Shown here piece by piece: positions 55,672-63,410 of a stretch of 64,000 bases of DNA. Numbering within the stretch: the stretch's first letter is position 1; the number at the start of each line of letters is the position of its first letter. Location of the stretch: positions 1 to 64,000 of the IMG/VR virus record IMGVR_UViG_3300036819_000087; one strand, given 5' to 3'. Source of the DNA: a virus. The position numbers and the translations under genes are program-made. The notes beneath the pieces were generated by a model. That model worked only from the letters and a program-made list of their open reading frames with translations. It had not been told where the DNA came from and did no database searches.

Positions 55672-56198
55672 GACTTGGCCGCCTTCCGCAGGTCGGCGAA
55701 GTTCGTGCACCGGACCTCGACCAGGGCGGTGAACTCGGACACGCTTCGCGCGTGGAGCGGACGGACCGGGCCGGTGTGCTCGACCACCAGGTCGGCCTTG
55801 TAGCCGTAGAACTGGCGGGCGCGGTACACAGCGTCCTGCTCGATATCGTCGAGGTCGCGGCCCTCGGCCTGGTCGGCGATGAACAGGTCCGGGCCGGGGC
55901 GGGGGGCGGGTTCCCGGTTGGCGCGCATGACGGCCAGCAGGTCGGGACGAGGCTGATCCGGGGCGGGCGGGGCGGGACAGCCGAACAGGTCAAGGAACGA
56001 GGGCATGAGGGTTCTCCAGGGAAGGAACAGGACGGCCGCGCCGAGGAACACGACCAGGGCGGCGGCGGCGGCCAGCCAGCACAGACCGGACTGGCAGGTC
56101 CAGCCGCCGGTAACAGCCAGGACGGCGACCACGGCGGCCGCGTCTCCGCACACGGCGGCACGCCGTCGTGTGCGGGCGCGGGGGGTGATCTCAGTCAC
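55668..56198 (-). CDS. Membrane protein, unknown
   Basis: 176 residues from GTG 56198 (ATG 56213 in frame). Two hydrophobic segments (AAVVAVLAVTGGWTCQSGL and LAAAAALVVFLGAAVLFLPW), then a soluble domain (DLDDIEQDAVYRARQFYGYK, SVSEFTALVEVRCTNFADLR). ATGA overlap with whiB. Confidence 0.6.
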   Translation of the reverse strand: MTEITPRARTRRRAAVCGDAAAVVAVLAVTGGWTCQSGLCWLAAAAALVVFLGAAVLFLPWRTLMPSFLDLFGCPAPPAPDQPRPDLLAVMRANREPAPRPGPDLFIADQAEGRDLDDIEQDAVYRARQFYGYKADLVVEHTGPVRPLHARSVSEFTALVEVRCTNFADLRKAAKS

Positions 56199-56556
56199 GG
56201 GGGGCCTCCTCACGCCGGCCGCCGAAGTCGGCGGTGGCCGGGTCGGCCTCGTCGAGGAACTCGGCCAGTTCGGTCAGGAGCCGGACGGTGCCCTGCTCAG
56301 CAAGCTGGTCGCGGAACACGTCGAGGGCATCGGTGTAGTTGCCGCAGTGGACCGTCACGCGGGCGGTGACCGGGCCGGGCGCGCGGGGTGACAGCGACGC
56401 GGACAGGGGGCCGATGTAGGCGACCCGGAGGCGGGCGGCTGGCCCGTACACGCGCTGCGCATGGTCGAGGGCGTAGACGATCAGGCCGGGGATTCCGGAG
56501 CCGAAAGCGTCGAGGCTGAACCAGTCGGGGCTGTCGGGGCGGGGTGTCGTGGTCAC
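56191..56556 (-). CDS. Small soluble protein, unknown
   Basis: 121 residues from GTG 56556 (GTGA overlap). SLDAFGSGIPGLIVYALDHA, LRVAYIGPLSASLSPRAPGP, VTVHCGNYTDALDVFRDQLA. Alpha/beta; no family recognised. Confidence 0.6.
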   Translation of the reverse strand: MTTTPRPDSPDWFSLDAFGSGIPGLIVYALDHAQRVYGPAARLRVAYIGPLSASLSPRAPGPVTARVTVHCGNYTDALDVFRDQLAEQGTVRLLTELAEFLDEADPATADFGGRREEAPRD

Positions 56557-56882
56557 GATGCCTCCTGCGCGAGAGCGCGGGCGGTGCGGGCGTCGGCCAG
56601 CAGGACGGCGGCGAGGCCGTGGTCTGGCTTGGGGCCAGAGATGGCGTCCTCGGCCTGTGCGGTGAACCGCGCGGCGAGCGCCTCGTACACCTCGGGGCCG
56701 GCATCGACGAGGATGCCGCCGGTGAACATGCCGGCGGCGGTGGCACCGGGGCCGATACGGAGGGGGCGCTCGTAGCGGCCGGCGAGGATCACGGCGCGGA
56801 GGCTGGCCCTGATCTCATCGGGGGTCCCGGCGGTGGCCGTCTCCTCGTCCACCCAGACGATGACCGGGGCGGGGGCGGTCAT
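56553..56882 (-). CDS. Small soluble protein, unknown
   Basis: 109 residues, ATG 56882 (ATGA overlap). VIVWVDEETATAGTPDEIRA, GPGATAAGMFTGGILVDAGP, LAAVLLADARTARALAQEAS. No motif. Confidence 0.55.
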   Translation of the reverse strand: MTAPAPVIVWVDEETATAGTPDEIRASLRAVILAGRYERPLRIGPGATAAGMFTGGILVDAGPEVYEALAARFTAQAEDAISGPKPDHGLAAVLLADARTARALAQEAS

Positions 56883-57106
56883 CCCGCGCTCCTCAGCGAC
56901 TGGGGGGGCCGACCGCAGCGTGCGCAGAAGATCCGGCGACGGTGGCGGATCAGGCTGTCCTCCGGGTGGCAGGGCGATGGTGCAAGTTCCCGGGAACTGG
57001 CGGAGGGGTTGCCGCCAGTCATGCCCCAGGCGGCTTGTGCACGGGCGAGGGCGGCTGCCCCCGCGCGCCGATTGGGCTTGACGAACCTGGTTGCTACAGT
57101 GGCCAT
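56879..57106 (-). CDS. Small basic protein, unknown
   Basis: 75 residues, ATG 57106 with GGAAGGAAAC upstream. VATRFVKPNRRAGAAALARA, then a Ser/Pro linker and RRRIFCARCGRPPQSLRSAG with a CxxC. First gene after a hairpin at 57152. Confidence 0.55.
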   Translation of the reverse strand: MATVATRFVKPNRRAGAAALARAQAAWGMTGGNPSASSRELAPSPCHPEDSLIRHRRRIFCARCGRPPQSLRSAG

Positions 57107-57151
57107 GTCGTTTCCTTCCTGGGCGGATGGGGCGATGTGGTGAGCAGGGCG

Positions 57152-57181
57152 ACGGCCGCGGAGTGAGGGCTCCGTGGCCGT
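57152..57181 (-). terminator. Imperfect hairpin between 57200 and 57106 genes
   Basis: ACGGCCGCGGAG pairs with CTCCGTGGCCGT (one mismatch), loop TGAGGG. Could attenuate transcription from the HTH gene into the operon. Confidence 0.45.
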
Positions 57182-57199
57182 TCGCGTTGTAGGAGCAGT

Positions 57200-57442
57200 T
57201 CATGCGGGCACCGCCGACAGGCCGGGGCGTGCGGGGCGGAGCCGGGTGCGGGCGATGTAGGCGTCATAGGACGCCACCGTCACGCGGAGGGTGCGGCCGA
57301 ACTGATTCGCGACCAGTTCACCGGAGTGGATCAGGCCACGGACCCAGTCCTCGTCCCGGTCCCACGCGGCCGCGATCGCCTGAACCGAATAGAACGGGTC
57401 AGGTGCGGGGGCCGCTTGCGTCTCGGCGGGGGATTCACTCAC
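57200..57442 (-). CDS. Excisionase-like helix-turn-helix protein
   Basis: 80 residues from GTG 57442 (an ATG at 57484 is in frame). FYSVQAIAAAWDRDEDWVRG, LIHSGELVANQFGRTLRVTV, ASYDAYIARTRL: the MerR/Xis-type winged HTH found on actinobacterial integrative plasmids. Divergent from the GntR gene, with a shared intergenic operator region. Confidence 0.7.
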   Translation of the reverse strand: MSESPAETQAAPAPDPFYSVQAIAAAWDRDEDWVRGLIHSGELVANQFGRTLRVTVASYDAYIARTRLRPARPGLSAVPA

Positions 57443-57534
57443 CCGTGGGACCACCTCTCTGGACCTGGCAGGCCCGGAAGGCACCTCGGTTCACCGCAAG
57501 TGCCCTCACGGACCCGCATAAGCCGGTTTGGTAA

Positions 57535-57566
57535 TGACAGTACAGACCGAACGGACCGAACTGTCA
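57535..57566. promoter_or_regulatory. Inverted repeat with inner direct repeats, probable GntR operator
   Basis: TGACAGT (57535-57541) and ACTGTCA (57560-57566) form a 7-bp dyad; inside it GACCGAAC occurs twice in tandem. Located between the HTH gene and the GntR gene, a natural place for autorepression. Confidence 0.6.
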
Positions 57567-57633
57567 ATGGGTTCGGGAAAGTCCGGGTTACGCTTTCCGG
57601 TGGCAACCGAGGCGACCAGGGAGGACCCGGGCA

Positions 57634-58383
57634 GTGACCGAGTGGGAGAAAATCGCCAGCGACCTGCGGCGGAAGATCGAGGCGGGGGAGTTCACCGACG
57701 GGCGTCTGCCGACGGAACGGGACCTCGCCGAGGAGTACGAGGTGGCGCGGCCCACCGTTCAGCGGGCGCTGGTCAGCCTCACCAACGACGGGCTCCTCGA
57801 ACCGGGGCAGGGCCGGCGGGGCCGGCGGATCCGCCGGAACCGGCCGCTGGTATTCCATGTGCTGCGGTCAGAGTCACCGGCGGCGATCGCCGAGCACGCG
57901 GCGGCCGGGGTTGACTCGTGGACGGCCGCCGCGACCGAACAGGACCGGGCCGGCGGGCAGCAGATCTCGGTGGCGATCGAGGAGGCCAGCGCCAGCATCG
58001 CCGCCCACCTCGGCATCGGCCAGGGCGGCGAGGTCACTGTCCGGCGCCGGGTCCGCACCCTCGATGGTGAACCGCACAACCTCGCCACCACCTACTACCC
58101 GCGGTCGCTGACCGGCGGGTCGGCGATCGAGGGGCCGGGGGATATCCCGCAGGGCACCATCGCGCTCCTGGGGGAGATGGGCTGGCCCCAGACCAGATCC
58201 CGCGACGAGATCGGCACCCGGATGCCGGCCCCGGCCGAACGGGAACAGCTTGAGGTGCCGCCCGGTGTCCCGGTGCTGGTCCACGTCCGTGTCGGGTACA
58301 GCGGGGACACCCCGGTCAAGGTGACAGTGACGATCTGGCCGGGGGACCGGGCCCGCCTGGTGTATGAGGACGGGGACGTGTGA
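57634..58383 (+). CDS. HutC-subfamily GntR repressor (KorSA-like)
   Basis: 249 residues from GTG 57634. N-terminal winged HTH: WEKIASDLRRKIEAGEFTDG, RLPTERDLAEEYEVARPTVQ, RALVSLTNDGLLEPGQGRRG. The C-terminal 150 residues are a UTRA effector domain (ASIAAHLGIGQGGEVTVRRR, DIPQGTIALLGEMGWPQTRS, GVPVLVHVRVGYSGDTPVKV). In Streptomyces conjugative plasmids (pSAM2 KorSA, others) this family represses transfer and replication. A dyad operator lies just upstream and the GNAT gene is coupled downstream. Confidence 0.85.
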   Translation: MTEWEKIASDLRRKIEAGEFTDGRLPTERDLAEEYEVARPTVQRALVSLTNDGLLEPGQGRRGRRIRRNRPLVFHVLRSESPAAIAEHAAAGVDSWTAAATEQDRAGGQQISVAIEEASASIAAHLGIGQGGEVTVRRRVRTLDGEPHNLATTYYPRSLTGGSAIEGPGDIPQGTIALLGEMGWPQTRSRDEIGTRMPAPAEREQLEVPPGVPVLVHVRVGYSGDTPVKVTVTIWPGDRARLVYEDGDV

Positions 58384-58946
58384 TGCCGTTCATCCACAAA
58401 GCCGAACCGGGTCACCTGGCCGAGGTCCACGACGTGCTCCACTCAGCGGCTGAGGACCTTCACCGGCGGGGCATCGATCAGTGGCCGGACGGGTCACCGA
58501 ACTTCGAGCCGGCCGCGCTGGCCACCCAGATCCGGCGGGGCGAGTTCTGGATGGTCCGGGACCGGGCACTGCTGCCGGTCGCGGTGATCGCCGTGTCCTA
58601 CCGCGGCGACCCCGATTTCTGGACCCCCGCCGAGCTGGCCGCCCACGCCGTGTACCTGTCGAAAGCGGCGATCCTGCCGCGTCTGCGCGGGTTGGGGCTC
58701 GGCGCGTCCCTGTTCCGGTGGGCGGTCGACCTGGGATGGCGGGAAGGCACCGACGTGGTCCGCCTCGACGCCTGGTCAGCGAACAAGCAGCTCCACGGCT
58801 ACTACCAGGCGCGGGGGTGGCGGTTCATCCGCAACGACCCTCCGGAAGGACGCCGGTCCGGGGCCCTGTTCGATCGGCCCGCGGTCCCGGACCCGGACGC
58901 GCGGCGCATGTTCCGGCGGGTGCCGCCGCCGGCGATGGCCCTCTAG
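58383..58946 (+). CDS. GNAT-family N-acetyltransferase
   Basis: 187 residues, ATG 58383 (GTG 58380 also in frame), overlapping the GntR stop. The acetyl-CoA loop is in LPRLRGLGLGASLFRWAVDL (R-G-x-G-x-G/A type), followed by GTDVVRLDAWSANKQLHGYY and QARGWRFIRNDP, the standard C-terminal GNAT signature. The substrate is unknown. The GntR-GNAT gene pair recurs on actinobacterial plasmids. Confidence 0.85.
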   Translation: MPFIHKAEPGHLAEVHDVLHSAAEDLHRRGIDQWPDGSPNFEPAALATQIRRGEFWMVRDRALLPVAVIAVSYRGDPDFWTPAELAAHAVYLSKAAILPRLRGLGLGASLFRWAVDLGWREGTDVVRLDAWSANKQLHGYYQARGWRFIRNDPPEGRRSGALFDRPAVPDPDARRMFRRVPPPAMAL

Positions 58947-58967
58947 CTGGACACGCCCACCTGGCCG

Positions 58968-59180
58968 ATGATGGCCGGTATGGGTGTCTTGCTGCTGATC
59001 GGGGCCGTGTTCGGTGTGCTAGCCGGGTGGCGGTTCAAAACCACCCACTATGCGTGGTTCGAGTGGCGGAAAACGGTCAACGCGGTGCCGATCCTGCGGA
59101 AGATCTTCTACGGGTCGGTGCGGGCTGTCGCCGGGTGGGCGGTCGCCGCCCTGATCCTGGTCATCGTCGCCGTGCACTGA
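58968..59180 (+). CDS. Two-segment membrane miniprotein
   Basis: 70 residues from ATG 58968 (ATG at 58971 and 58980 are in frame). MGVLLLIGAVFGVLAGWRF and VRAVAGWAVAALILVIVAV are hydrophobic; the loop reads KTTHYAWFEWRKTVNAV. Last gene after GntR-GNAT. Function unknown. Confidence 0.55.
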   Translation: MMAGMGVLLLIGAVFGVLAGWRFKTTHYAWFEWRKTVNAVPILRKIFYGSVRAVAGWAVAALILVIVAVH

Positions 59181-59752
59181 CCCGACACGCCGGCCCGGTC
59201 CGGTCTTCTGGCGGGCCGGCGGGCTAGCCGGCCATGATGTGCGGTGACGAAAGGAGGCTGGCCCGGATAAACGAAAACGCGCCCCCGATAGGGGCGCGCT
59301 GACAACTCGATACCTCTGGACCCCAGCCCGTGTGGTTGGCGCCGCGAGCGGCTGGTGGCCCGGTTTCCCATCCGATCTGGCTTGGCCCGTCGGGGCTTTG
59401 CAATGCCTGGAAGGCGCTGCCACGATAACACGCCCGCCGCGCCGGGGTGAAGCATGCCCCGCCGCCTATTACCCGCGCGTGTCGCGCGGGCCGCCCACCG
59501 CGCCCCGACCCATCTCTCGAGAGAGCTTTTGTCCGGTCTGGGTGCGTGGGGAGCTCGAAGGCGCGGCGCGGTGTGCCGTGACCTCCTTGCCTCGTGCCCC
59601 CGTAGTGGTTGGTCAGTGCCCCAGTTCTGGGGTGTGCCGCGGGGACACCAGCGGCGGGAAACGGCGACGGCACACGTGCCAGCCCCCGGTGATCTTGGGG
59701 GGAGGAGGGGGGGTGTGCCAGAGCCAAGGGCCACCCCACCACCCCTTGCGAC
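59181..59752. other. 572-nt intergenic region without a supportable gene
   Basis: Open frames here lack ribosome-binding sites and read as Arg/Pro/Gly shadow sequence. The interval holds one intrinsic terminator-like hairpin on the minus strand (59278-59298), a CTCTCGAGAG palindrome near 59513, and CG-rich inverted repeats. A minus-strand small RNA ending at the hairpin is possible but unproven. Confidence 0.5.
59278..59298 (-). terminator. Rho-independent terminator-like hairpin facing left
   Basis: Arms CGCGCCCC/GGGGCGCG with a 5-nt loop; on the minus strand it is followed by TTTTCGTTT. No minus-strand gene lies upstream in the next 450 nt. Confidence 0.55.
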
Positions 59753-59781
59753 TGTAATAAACTTGAGCTATGTTTACTACA
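59753..59781 (+). promoter_or_regulatory. AT-rich inverted repeat operator upstream of the 59804 operon
   Basis: TGTAATAAAC, 9-nt spacer, GTTTACTACA (9 of 10 positions symmetric), set in a very GC-rich background and placed right before CAACCGAGGAG and the ATG. Likely promoter/operator of the five-gene operon; its AT content may hold the -10 box. Confidence 0.65.
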
Positions 59782-59803
59782 GCAACCGAGGAGAGGACCC
59801 CCG

Positions 59804-60136
59804 ATGATCACAGACGAGACACTCGAACGGCTCCGCGAGGACGCCACGCTGGCGCGGAACACGCCGCTGGCCACCCGCTGCGGGCAGGCCCTGCGCGGCG
59901 ACACCGCCGCCCGCCAGTCCATCGAGGAGGCCCTCACCGGGACGCCCCGGCCGGCCACCCTGTTCATCACCACCACCACCGGCCAGTTCGGCACCCTCGC
60001 CGCCTACATGGCGCGGGCCGCGATCTCCACCCAGCCCAGCACCTGCGACGACGAAGTCACGGTCGCTTTCCGCGCCACCCCCGACCAGGTCGCCGACCTG
60101 ACCGCGCTCGGTTTCACCGTGGAAGGCGGGGCCTGA
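59804..60136 (+). CDS. Small protein, unknown (operon gene 1)
   Basis: 110 residues, ATG 59804. ETLERLREDATLARNTPLAT, ARQSIEEALTGTPRPATLFI, TTTTGQFGTLAAYMARAAIS, EVTVAFRATPDQVADLTALG. Alpha/beta; no family recognised. Starts the regulated five-gene operon. Confidence 0.65.
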   Translation: MITDETLERLREDATLARNTPLATRCGQALRGDTAARQSIEEALTGTPRPATLFITTTTGQFGTLAAYMARAAISTQPSTCDDEVTVAFRATPDQVADLTALGFTVEGGA

Positions 60137-60138
60137 CT

Positions 60139-60699
60139 ATGTACGACATCGAGATCCGCACCGTCCGCGCCGACCCGGCCACCGCGATCAAGGGCCCCCA
60201 GGGCTGCGACCTCGCCACCATGGTCAACCTCGCCGGCGACACCGTGTACGGCGGGACCAGCGTCTATGTGACCGCCGTCTACCCCGAAGACTGGAACGAC
60301 GCCTACCTCGCCGGCGCGCCCGTGCCCTACCTGTGGGCCGGGGTCGGCCTCGTTGAGACCCCCGGTGAAGACAGCCCCAGCGGCATCCCCGCCCACGCCG
60401 CGATCTGGTGGGATGAGGTCGGCGGTGACGGTGTCCTGATCGGCGGCTACCCCGGCATCCACGAGACCATGGCCATGGCCCAGGTGCTCGGGCTCGCTGC
60501 CCGGATCGGCGACGACGCCGAGGAAACCTTCCACCATGAGGGTGGCGACGGCATCCCCTGCGGGGCGATCCCGGGCGGTCTGCTGCCGTACTACCCGGCC
60601 GAGCCGTGTGTGCGGCGGGACAGCCACCTCAGCGACCACGAAGACAAGGAAGGCCGCCACTGGGGCAACGGCCACGAGTGCGCGGCGGTGTCCCAGTGA
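60139..60699 (+). CDS. Protein of unknown function (operon gene 2)
   Basis: 186 residues, ATG 60139, two bases after the previous stop. Beta-rich (YDIEIRTVRADPATAIKGPQ, VYVTAVYPEDWNDAYLAGAP, HAAIWWDEVGGDGVLIGGYP), C-terminus with Cys/His (AEPCVRRDSHLSDHEDKEG, GNGHECAAVSQ). Not recognised. Confidence 0.65.
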   Translation: MYDIEIRTVRADPATAIKGPQGCDLATMVNLAGDTVYGGTSVYVTAVYPEDWNDAYLAGAPVPYLWAGVGLVETPGEDSPSGIPAHAAIWWDEVGGDGVLIGGYPGIHETMAMAQVLGLAARIGDDAEETFHHEGGDGIPCGAIPGGLLPYYPAEPCVRRDSHLSDHEDKEGRHWGNGHECAAVSQ

Positions 60700-61337
60700 C
60701 CCGGCGGGTGGTGTCGGTCAGCCTGCCCGAGGACGTGGCGGTCCGCCTGGAAGCCGCGCTGGCCCGCCGCAAGGCCGACGGGCGGGAAACCGAGCGGAGC
60801 GCGTTCGTGGTCGAGGGGCTCCGTGGGCACCTCGACCGGGATGAGCGCGGCGACCGGGCGACCAGGTCGGCCGTTGAGGTTGTGGCCGGTGCGGACCTGA
60901 TCGTCCCAGCCGGGGCCGACACGCTCCGCCGTCACGCCTACCGCATCATCGTCCGGGAGGTCGTACAGCGATCCGAGGCCGGGCACGTGCATGTGTTCGG
61001 ACGCAGGTACCGGCTCGACGGTTCCCCGTCCCGGCGGGACCGGTCACCGAACCTGTACGCCATCCTTGACCCAACCCGTCTCCTGCCCGCCCCCCACCGA
61101 GACCGAGGCAACGTCATGACCGCCAGCATCGGGCCGTTCCCGCTCGACCTGGACGACGACGGCCGCTACGACCCCCGCCGCCCGTTCCGGGCGCTCAGCG
61201 CCGACCAGACCAGTACCGGTTGGGGGACCGCTCGCGCCGCCGCTCGCGCCCTCGGGAAGGATGGCGGCGCGGTGTACGTGTGGCGGCCCGTCGAAGGCCG
61301 ATGGAACCGGTACGAGACGGTACCCGCCGATGACTGA
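60696..61337 (+). CDS. Ribbon-helix-helix N-terminal protein (operon gene 3)
   Basis: 213 residues from GTG 60696 (GTGA overlap). RRVVSVSLPEDVAVRLEAAL, ARRKADGRETERSAFVVEGL, RGHLDRDE: the beta-strand (VSVSLP) and two helices of an RHH domain. The rest is a C-terminal domain of about 150 residues (YRIIVREVVQRSEAGHVHVF, PFRALSADQTSTGWGTARAA, AVYVWRPVEGRWNRYETV). Could be a regulator of this operon or of the inverted repeat upstream. Confidence 0.6.
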   Translation: MTRRVVSVSLPEDVAVRLEAALARRKADGRETERSAFVVEGLRGHLDRDERGDRATRSAVEVVAGADLIVPAGADTLRRHAYRIIVREVVQRSEAGHVHVFGRRYRLDGSPSRRDRSPNLYAILDPTRLLPAPHRDRGNVMTASIGPFPLDLDDDGRYDPRRPFRALSADQTSTGWGTARAAARALGKDGGAVYVWRPVEGRWNRYETVPADD

Positions 61338-61782
61338 AGCCCTGGTGCGTCCCCGGAGGCGGCCCTGCCGGACCTGCCCCTACCGGCGGGACGTGCCGCC
61401 GGGGATCTGGTCAGCCGAGGAATACGCGAAGCTGCCCCGCCACGACGGGGACGTGCCTGACCAGGCGATGGCCGGCGCGGATGGCCTGTTCTTCTGCCAC
61501 ACCGGGGACGGGTTCCTGTGCGCCGGGTGGGTCGGCTGCCACGACATGATCAGCCAGTTCGCGGTCCGCATCCATGCCCGGTTCCTCGACCTGCCCGCCA
61601 TCTACGACTACGTGTCCCCGGTGCCCCTGTTCAAGTCGGGGGCTGAGGCGGCGCTCCACGGCATCTCGAAGATCACCGACCCGGCGGCGGTGCGGGCCGC
61701 GCAGCGGTACGTGCTGCGGTTCGCGGCCCGCCGCGTCGCTCTCAAGGAAGACAACCGGAACAACCGAGGAGACCAGCAGTGA
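61330..61782 (+). CDS. DUF6283-like Cys-rich protein (operon gene 4)
   Basis: 150 residues, ATG 61330. PCRTCPYRRDVPPGIWSAEE, YAKLPRHDGDVPDQAM, LFFCHTGDGFLCAGWVGCHD, a helical C-terminus (AVRAAQRYVLRFAARRVALK). The spacing C-x-x-C-x-Y-R...F-x-C-H...C-x-G-W is the DUF6283 signature. Paralogous in layout to the protein at 4984. Likely binds a metal; activity unknown. Confidence 0.75.
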   Translation: MTEALVRPRRRPCRTCPYRRDVPPGIWSAEEYAKLPRHDGDVPDQAMAGADGLFFCHTGDGFLCAGWVGCHDMISQFAVRIHARFLDLPAIYDYVSPVPLFKSGAEAALHGISKITDPAAVRAAQRYVLRFAARRVALKEDNRNNRGDQQ

Positions 61783-62177
61783 AGTACGCCATCGAGCGGT
61801 GGCGGTCGCCACGTCGCCGCACCGACAAGCCCCTGTCCCACACCGAAGCGGTCGACGTGCTCCGCAAGGGCAGCGACATCCAGGTCCTCGCCGTGTACGG
61901 GCAGGGGGAGGAGAAGCCAGCCGGGCGGCCGATCCCCGGCCTGGAAGCCGCCGTCGGCCACGCCCCCGCCGAAGGCCGGATCGACCCGCGCCTGTACCCG
62001 GTGATGGTCCAGTTCCCCGCCGGTGTGCAGTACGGGACCGGGCTGAACCACACCGCCCGCGAGGCCATGGCCCAGGCCGATGTGCTCCGCAAGGCGGCCC
62101 GGGCCGCCCTGGACGCCTACCCCGACGAGAACGAGGTGATCGCCGGCGAGATGGACGAGGCCAGCGACGGCGCCTGA
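61779..62177 (+). CDS. Protein of unknown function (operon gene 5)
   Basis: 132 residues from GTG 61779 after AACAACCGAGGAG. YAIERWRSPRRRTDKPLSHT, EAVDVLRKGSDIQVLAVYGQ, PRLYPVMVQFPAGVQYGTGL, C-terminal helix. No family recognised. Followed by the long terminator. Confidence 0.65.
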   Translation: MKYAIERWRSPRRRTDKPLSHTEAVDVLRKGSDIQVLAVYGQGEEKPAGRPIPGLEAAVGHAPAEGRIDPRLYPVMVQFPAGVQYGTGLNHTAREAMAQADVLRKAARAALDAYPDENEVIAGEMDEASDGA

Positions 62178-62202
62178 CCTCTCCCCGGGGGGTGGTTTCG
62201 CG

Positions 62203-62236
62203 GCCCCGGCCAGCCCTGTACAGGGCTGGCCGGGGC
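62203..62236 (+). terminator. Perfect 17-bp-arm palindromic terminator
   Basis: Arms GCCCCGGCCAGCCCTGT and ACAGGGCTGGCCGGGGC with no unpaired loop, followed by TGTTTCGTT on the plus strand. Ends the 59804-62177 operon. Confidence 0.75.
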
Positions 62237-62348
62237 TGTTTCGTTACCTGTCTTGCGGCCAGATGCACCCCGAACGGGGGGACAGCGCAAGGTCCCCGCC
62301 CTATGCTGTGCTTTGCCTTGGTTCACAGCAATGGGGGGGACCTGTCCC

Positions 62349-63410
62349 ATGAATGCTACCGAGCCCAGTCCCGGTATGCGTACGAACGGCCACGGTGATC
62401 CGCGCCGGGCCCGGTGGCTGGCGTTCCGCGCTGACCATCCCGGCTGGCAGATCAGCCGGCACCCGGCCCGCGGCGGCTGGTCTTATACGGCGGTCGCCCG
62501 CCACCACGGCATGCAGCCGCCGGTGGCCCGGGCCCGCACGCTCGGCCAGCTCGGCGGGATGCTCGAACCGGACGGCATGATGCCGCTCGACGCTTCGGTG
62601 CCGAACGCGGCCCGCATCTACGACTACTGGCTCGGCGGGAAAGACAACTTCGCCGCCGACCGGGAAGTCGCCCGGCAGGTCCTGACCGCCCAGCCGGACG
62701 TGGCCCGCCTGGCCCGCGCGAACCGGGCGTTCACCACCCGCGCTGTCGAATGGGCGTGCCGGGGCGGTGTCGGCCAGGTCCTCGACCTCGGCGCCGGGAT
62801 GCCCACCGAAGCCCGCCACCTCGACGGCCGGCCCTCCCACGAATGGGAACCCACCCACGTCGCCGCCCAGTCCGGGTGGCCGGGGGCCCGCTGCCTGTAC
62901 ATCGACTATGACCCGGTCGTGGTCCGCCACATCTGGGCGATGTACCCCAACCCGGGTGACGGGCCGGTCCTGGTCGACGCGGCCGGGGGGGACCTGCGCG
63001 ACCCGGACGTGATCTGGTCGCTGGGCGCGGTCCGCACCATGCTCGACCTGGACCGGCCGCTGGTCCTGGTCCTGACCGCCGTCCTGCATTTCATGCCCCC
63101 CGACGTGGCCCGTGAGATCGTCGCCGCCTACGTTGACCAGCTCGCGGCCGGCTCTTACGTGGTCCTGTCCTCGTGCTGCGACGCCGCCGGGGGGGATGCG
63201 GTCACTGAGGCGTACAACACGAGCGACGCCCCCACCCTCCACAATTTCACCCGCGGCCAGATCGGTGATCTGCTGGACGGGCTCGTACCTGTAGTGCCGG
63301 GACTGGTCGCGGTTGACCGGTGGCTGCCGGGCTGGGACGAGCCGCGTCTGGCCACCGGTGGGCAGGCGGGTGTTCTCGCCGCGGTCGGCTGGAAAAAGCC
63401 ACCGCCGTAG
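62349..63410 (+). CDS. PF04672-type SAM-dependent methyltransferase
   Basis: 353 residues, ATG 62349. Residues 1-60 form a small extra domain (WLAFRADHPGWQISRHPARG, SYTAVARHHG). The main part matches the actinobacterial S-adenosylmethionine methyltransferase family: PNAARIYDYWLGGKDNFAAD, REVARQVLTAQPDVARLARA, GQVLDLGAGMPTEARHLDG, CLYIDYDPVVVRHIWAMY, PLVLVLTAVLHFMPPD, SYVVLSSCCDA, PGWDEPRLATGG. The SAM loop differs from the usual G-x-P (GAGMPT instead of G-S-G-L-P-T). Isolated between two terminators; possibly a host gene rather than part of the element. Confidence 0.85.
   Translation: MNATEPSPGMRTNGHGDPRRARWLAFRADHPGWQISRHPARGGWSYTAVARHHGMQPPVARARTLGQLGGMLEPDGMMPLDASVPNAARIYDYWLGGKDNFAADREVARQVLTAQPDVARLARANRAFTTRAVEWACRGGVGQVLDLGAGMPTEARHLDGRPSHEWEPTHVAAQSGWPGARCLYIDYDPVVVRHIWAMYPNPGDGPVLVDAAGGDLRDPDVIWSLGAVRTMLDLDRPLVLVLTAVLHFMPPDVAREIVAAYVDQLAAGSYVVLSSCCDAAGGDAVTEAYNTSDAPTLHNFTRGQIGDLLDGLVPVVPGLVAVDRWLPGWDEPRLATGGQAGVLAAVGWKKPPP

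Noticed and set aside
43421-57442. Integrase, relaxase or replication initiator
   Set aside because: Only small excisionase-like HTH proteins were found; no tyrosine-recombinase, serine-recombinase, relaxase or Rep motif was seen anywhere in the window.
59332-59757. Plus-strand open frames in the 59181-59752 gap
   Set aside because: No ribosome-binding site, arginine/proline-rich shadow-like translations, and they run into the AT-rich operator.
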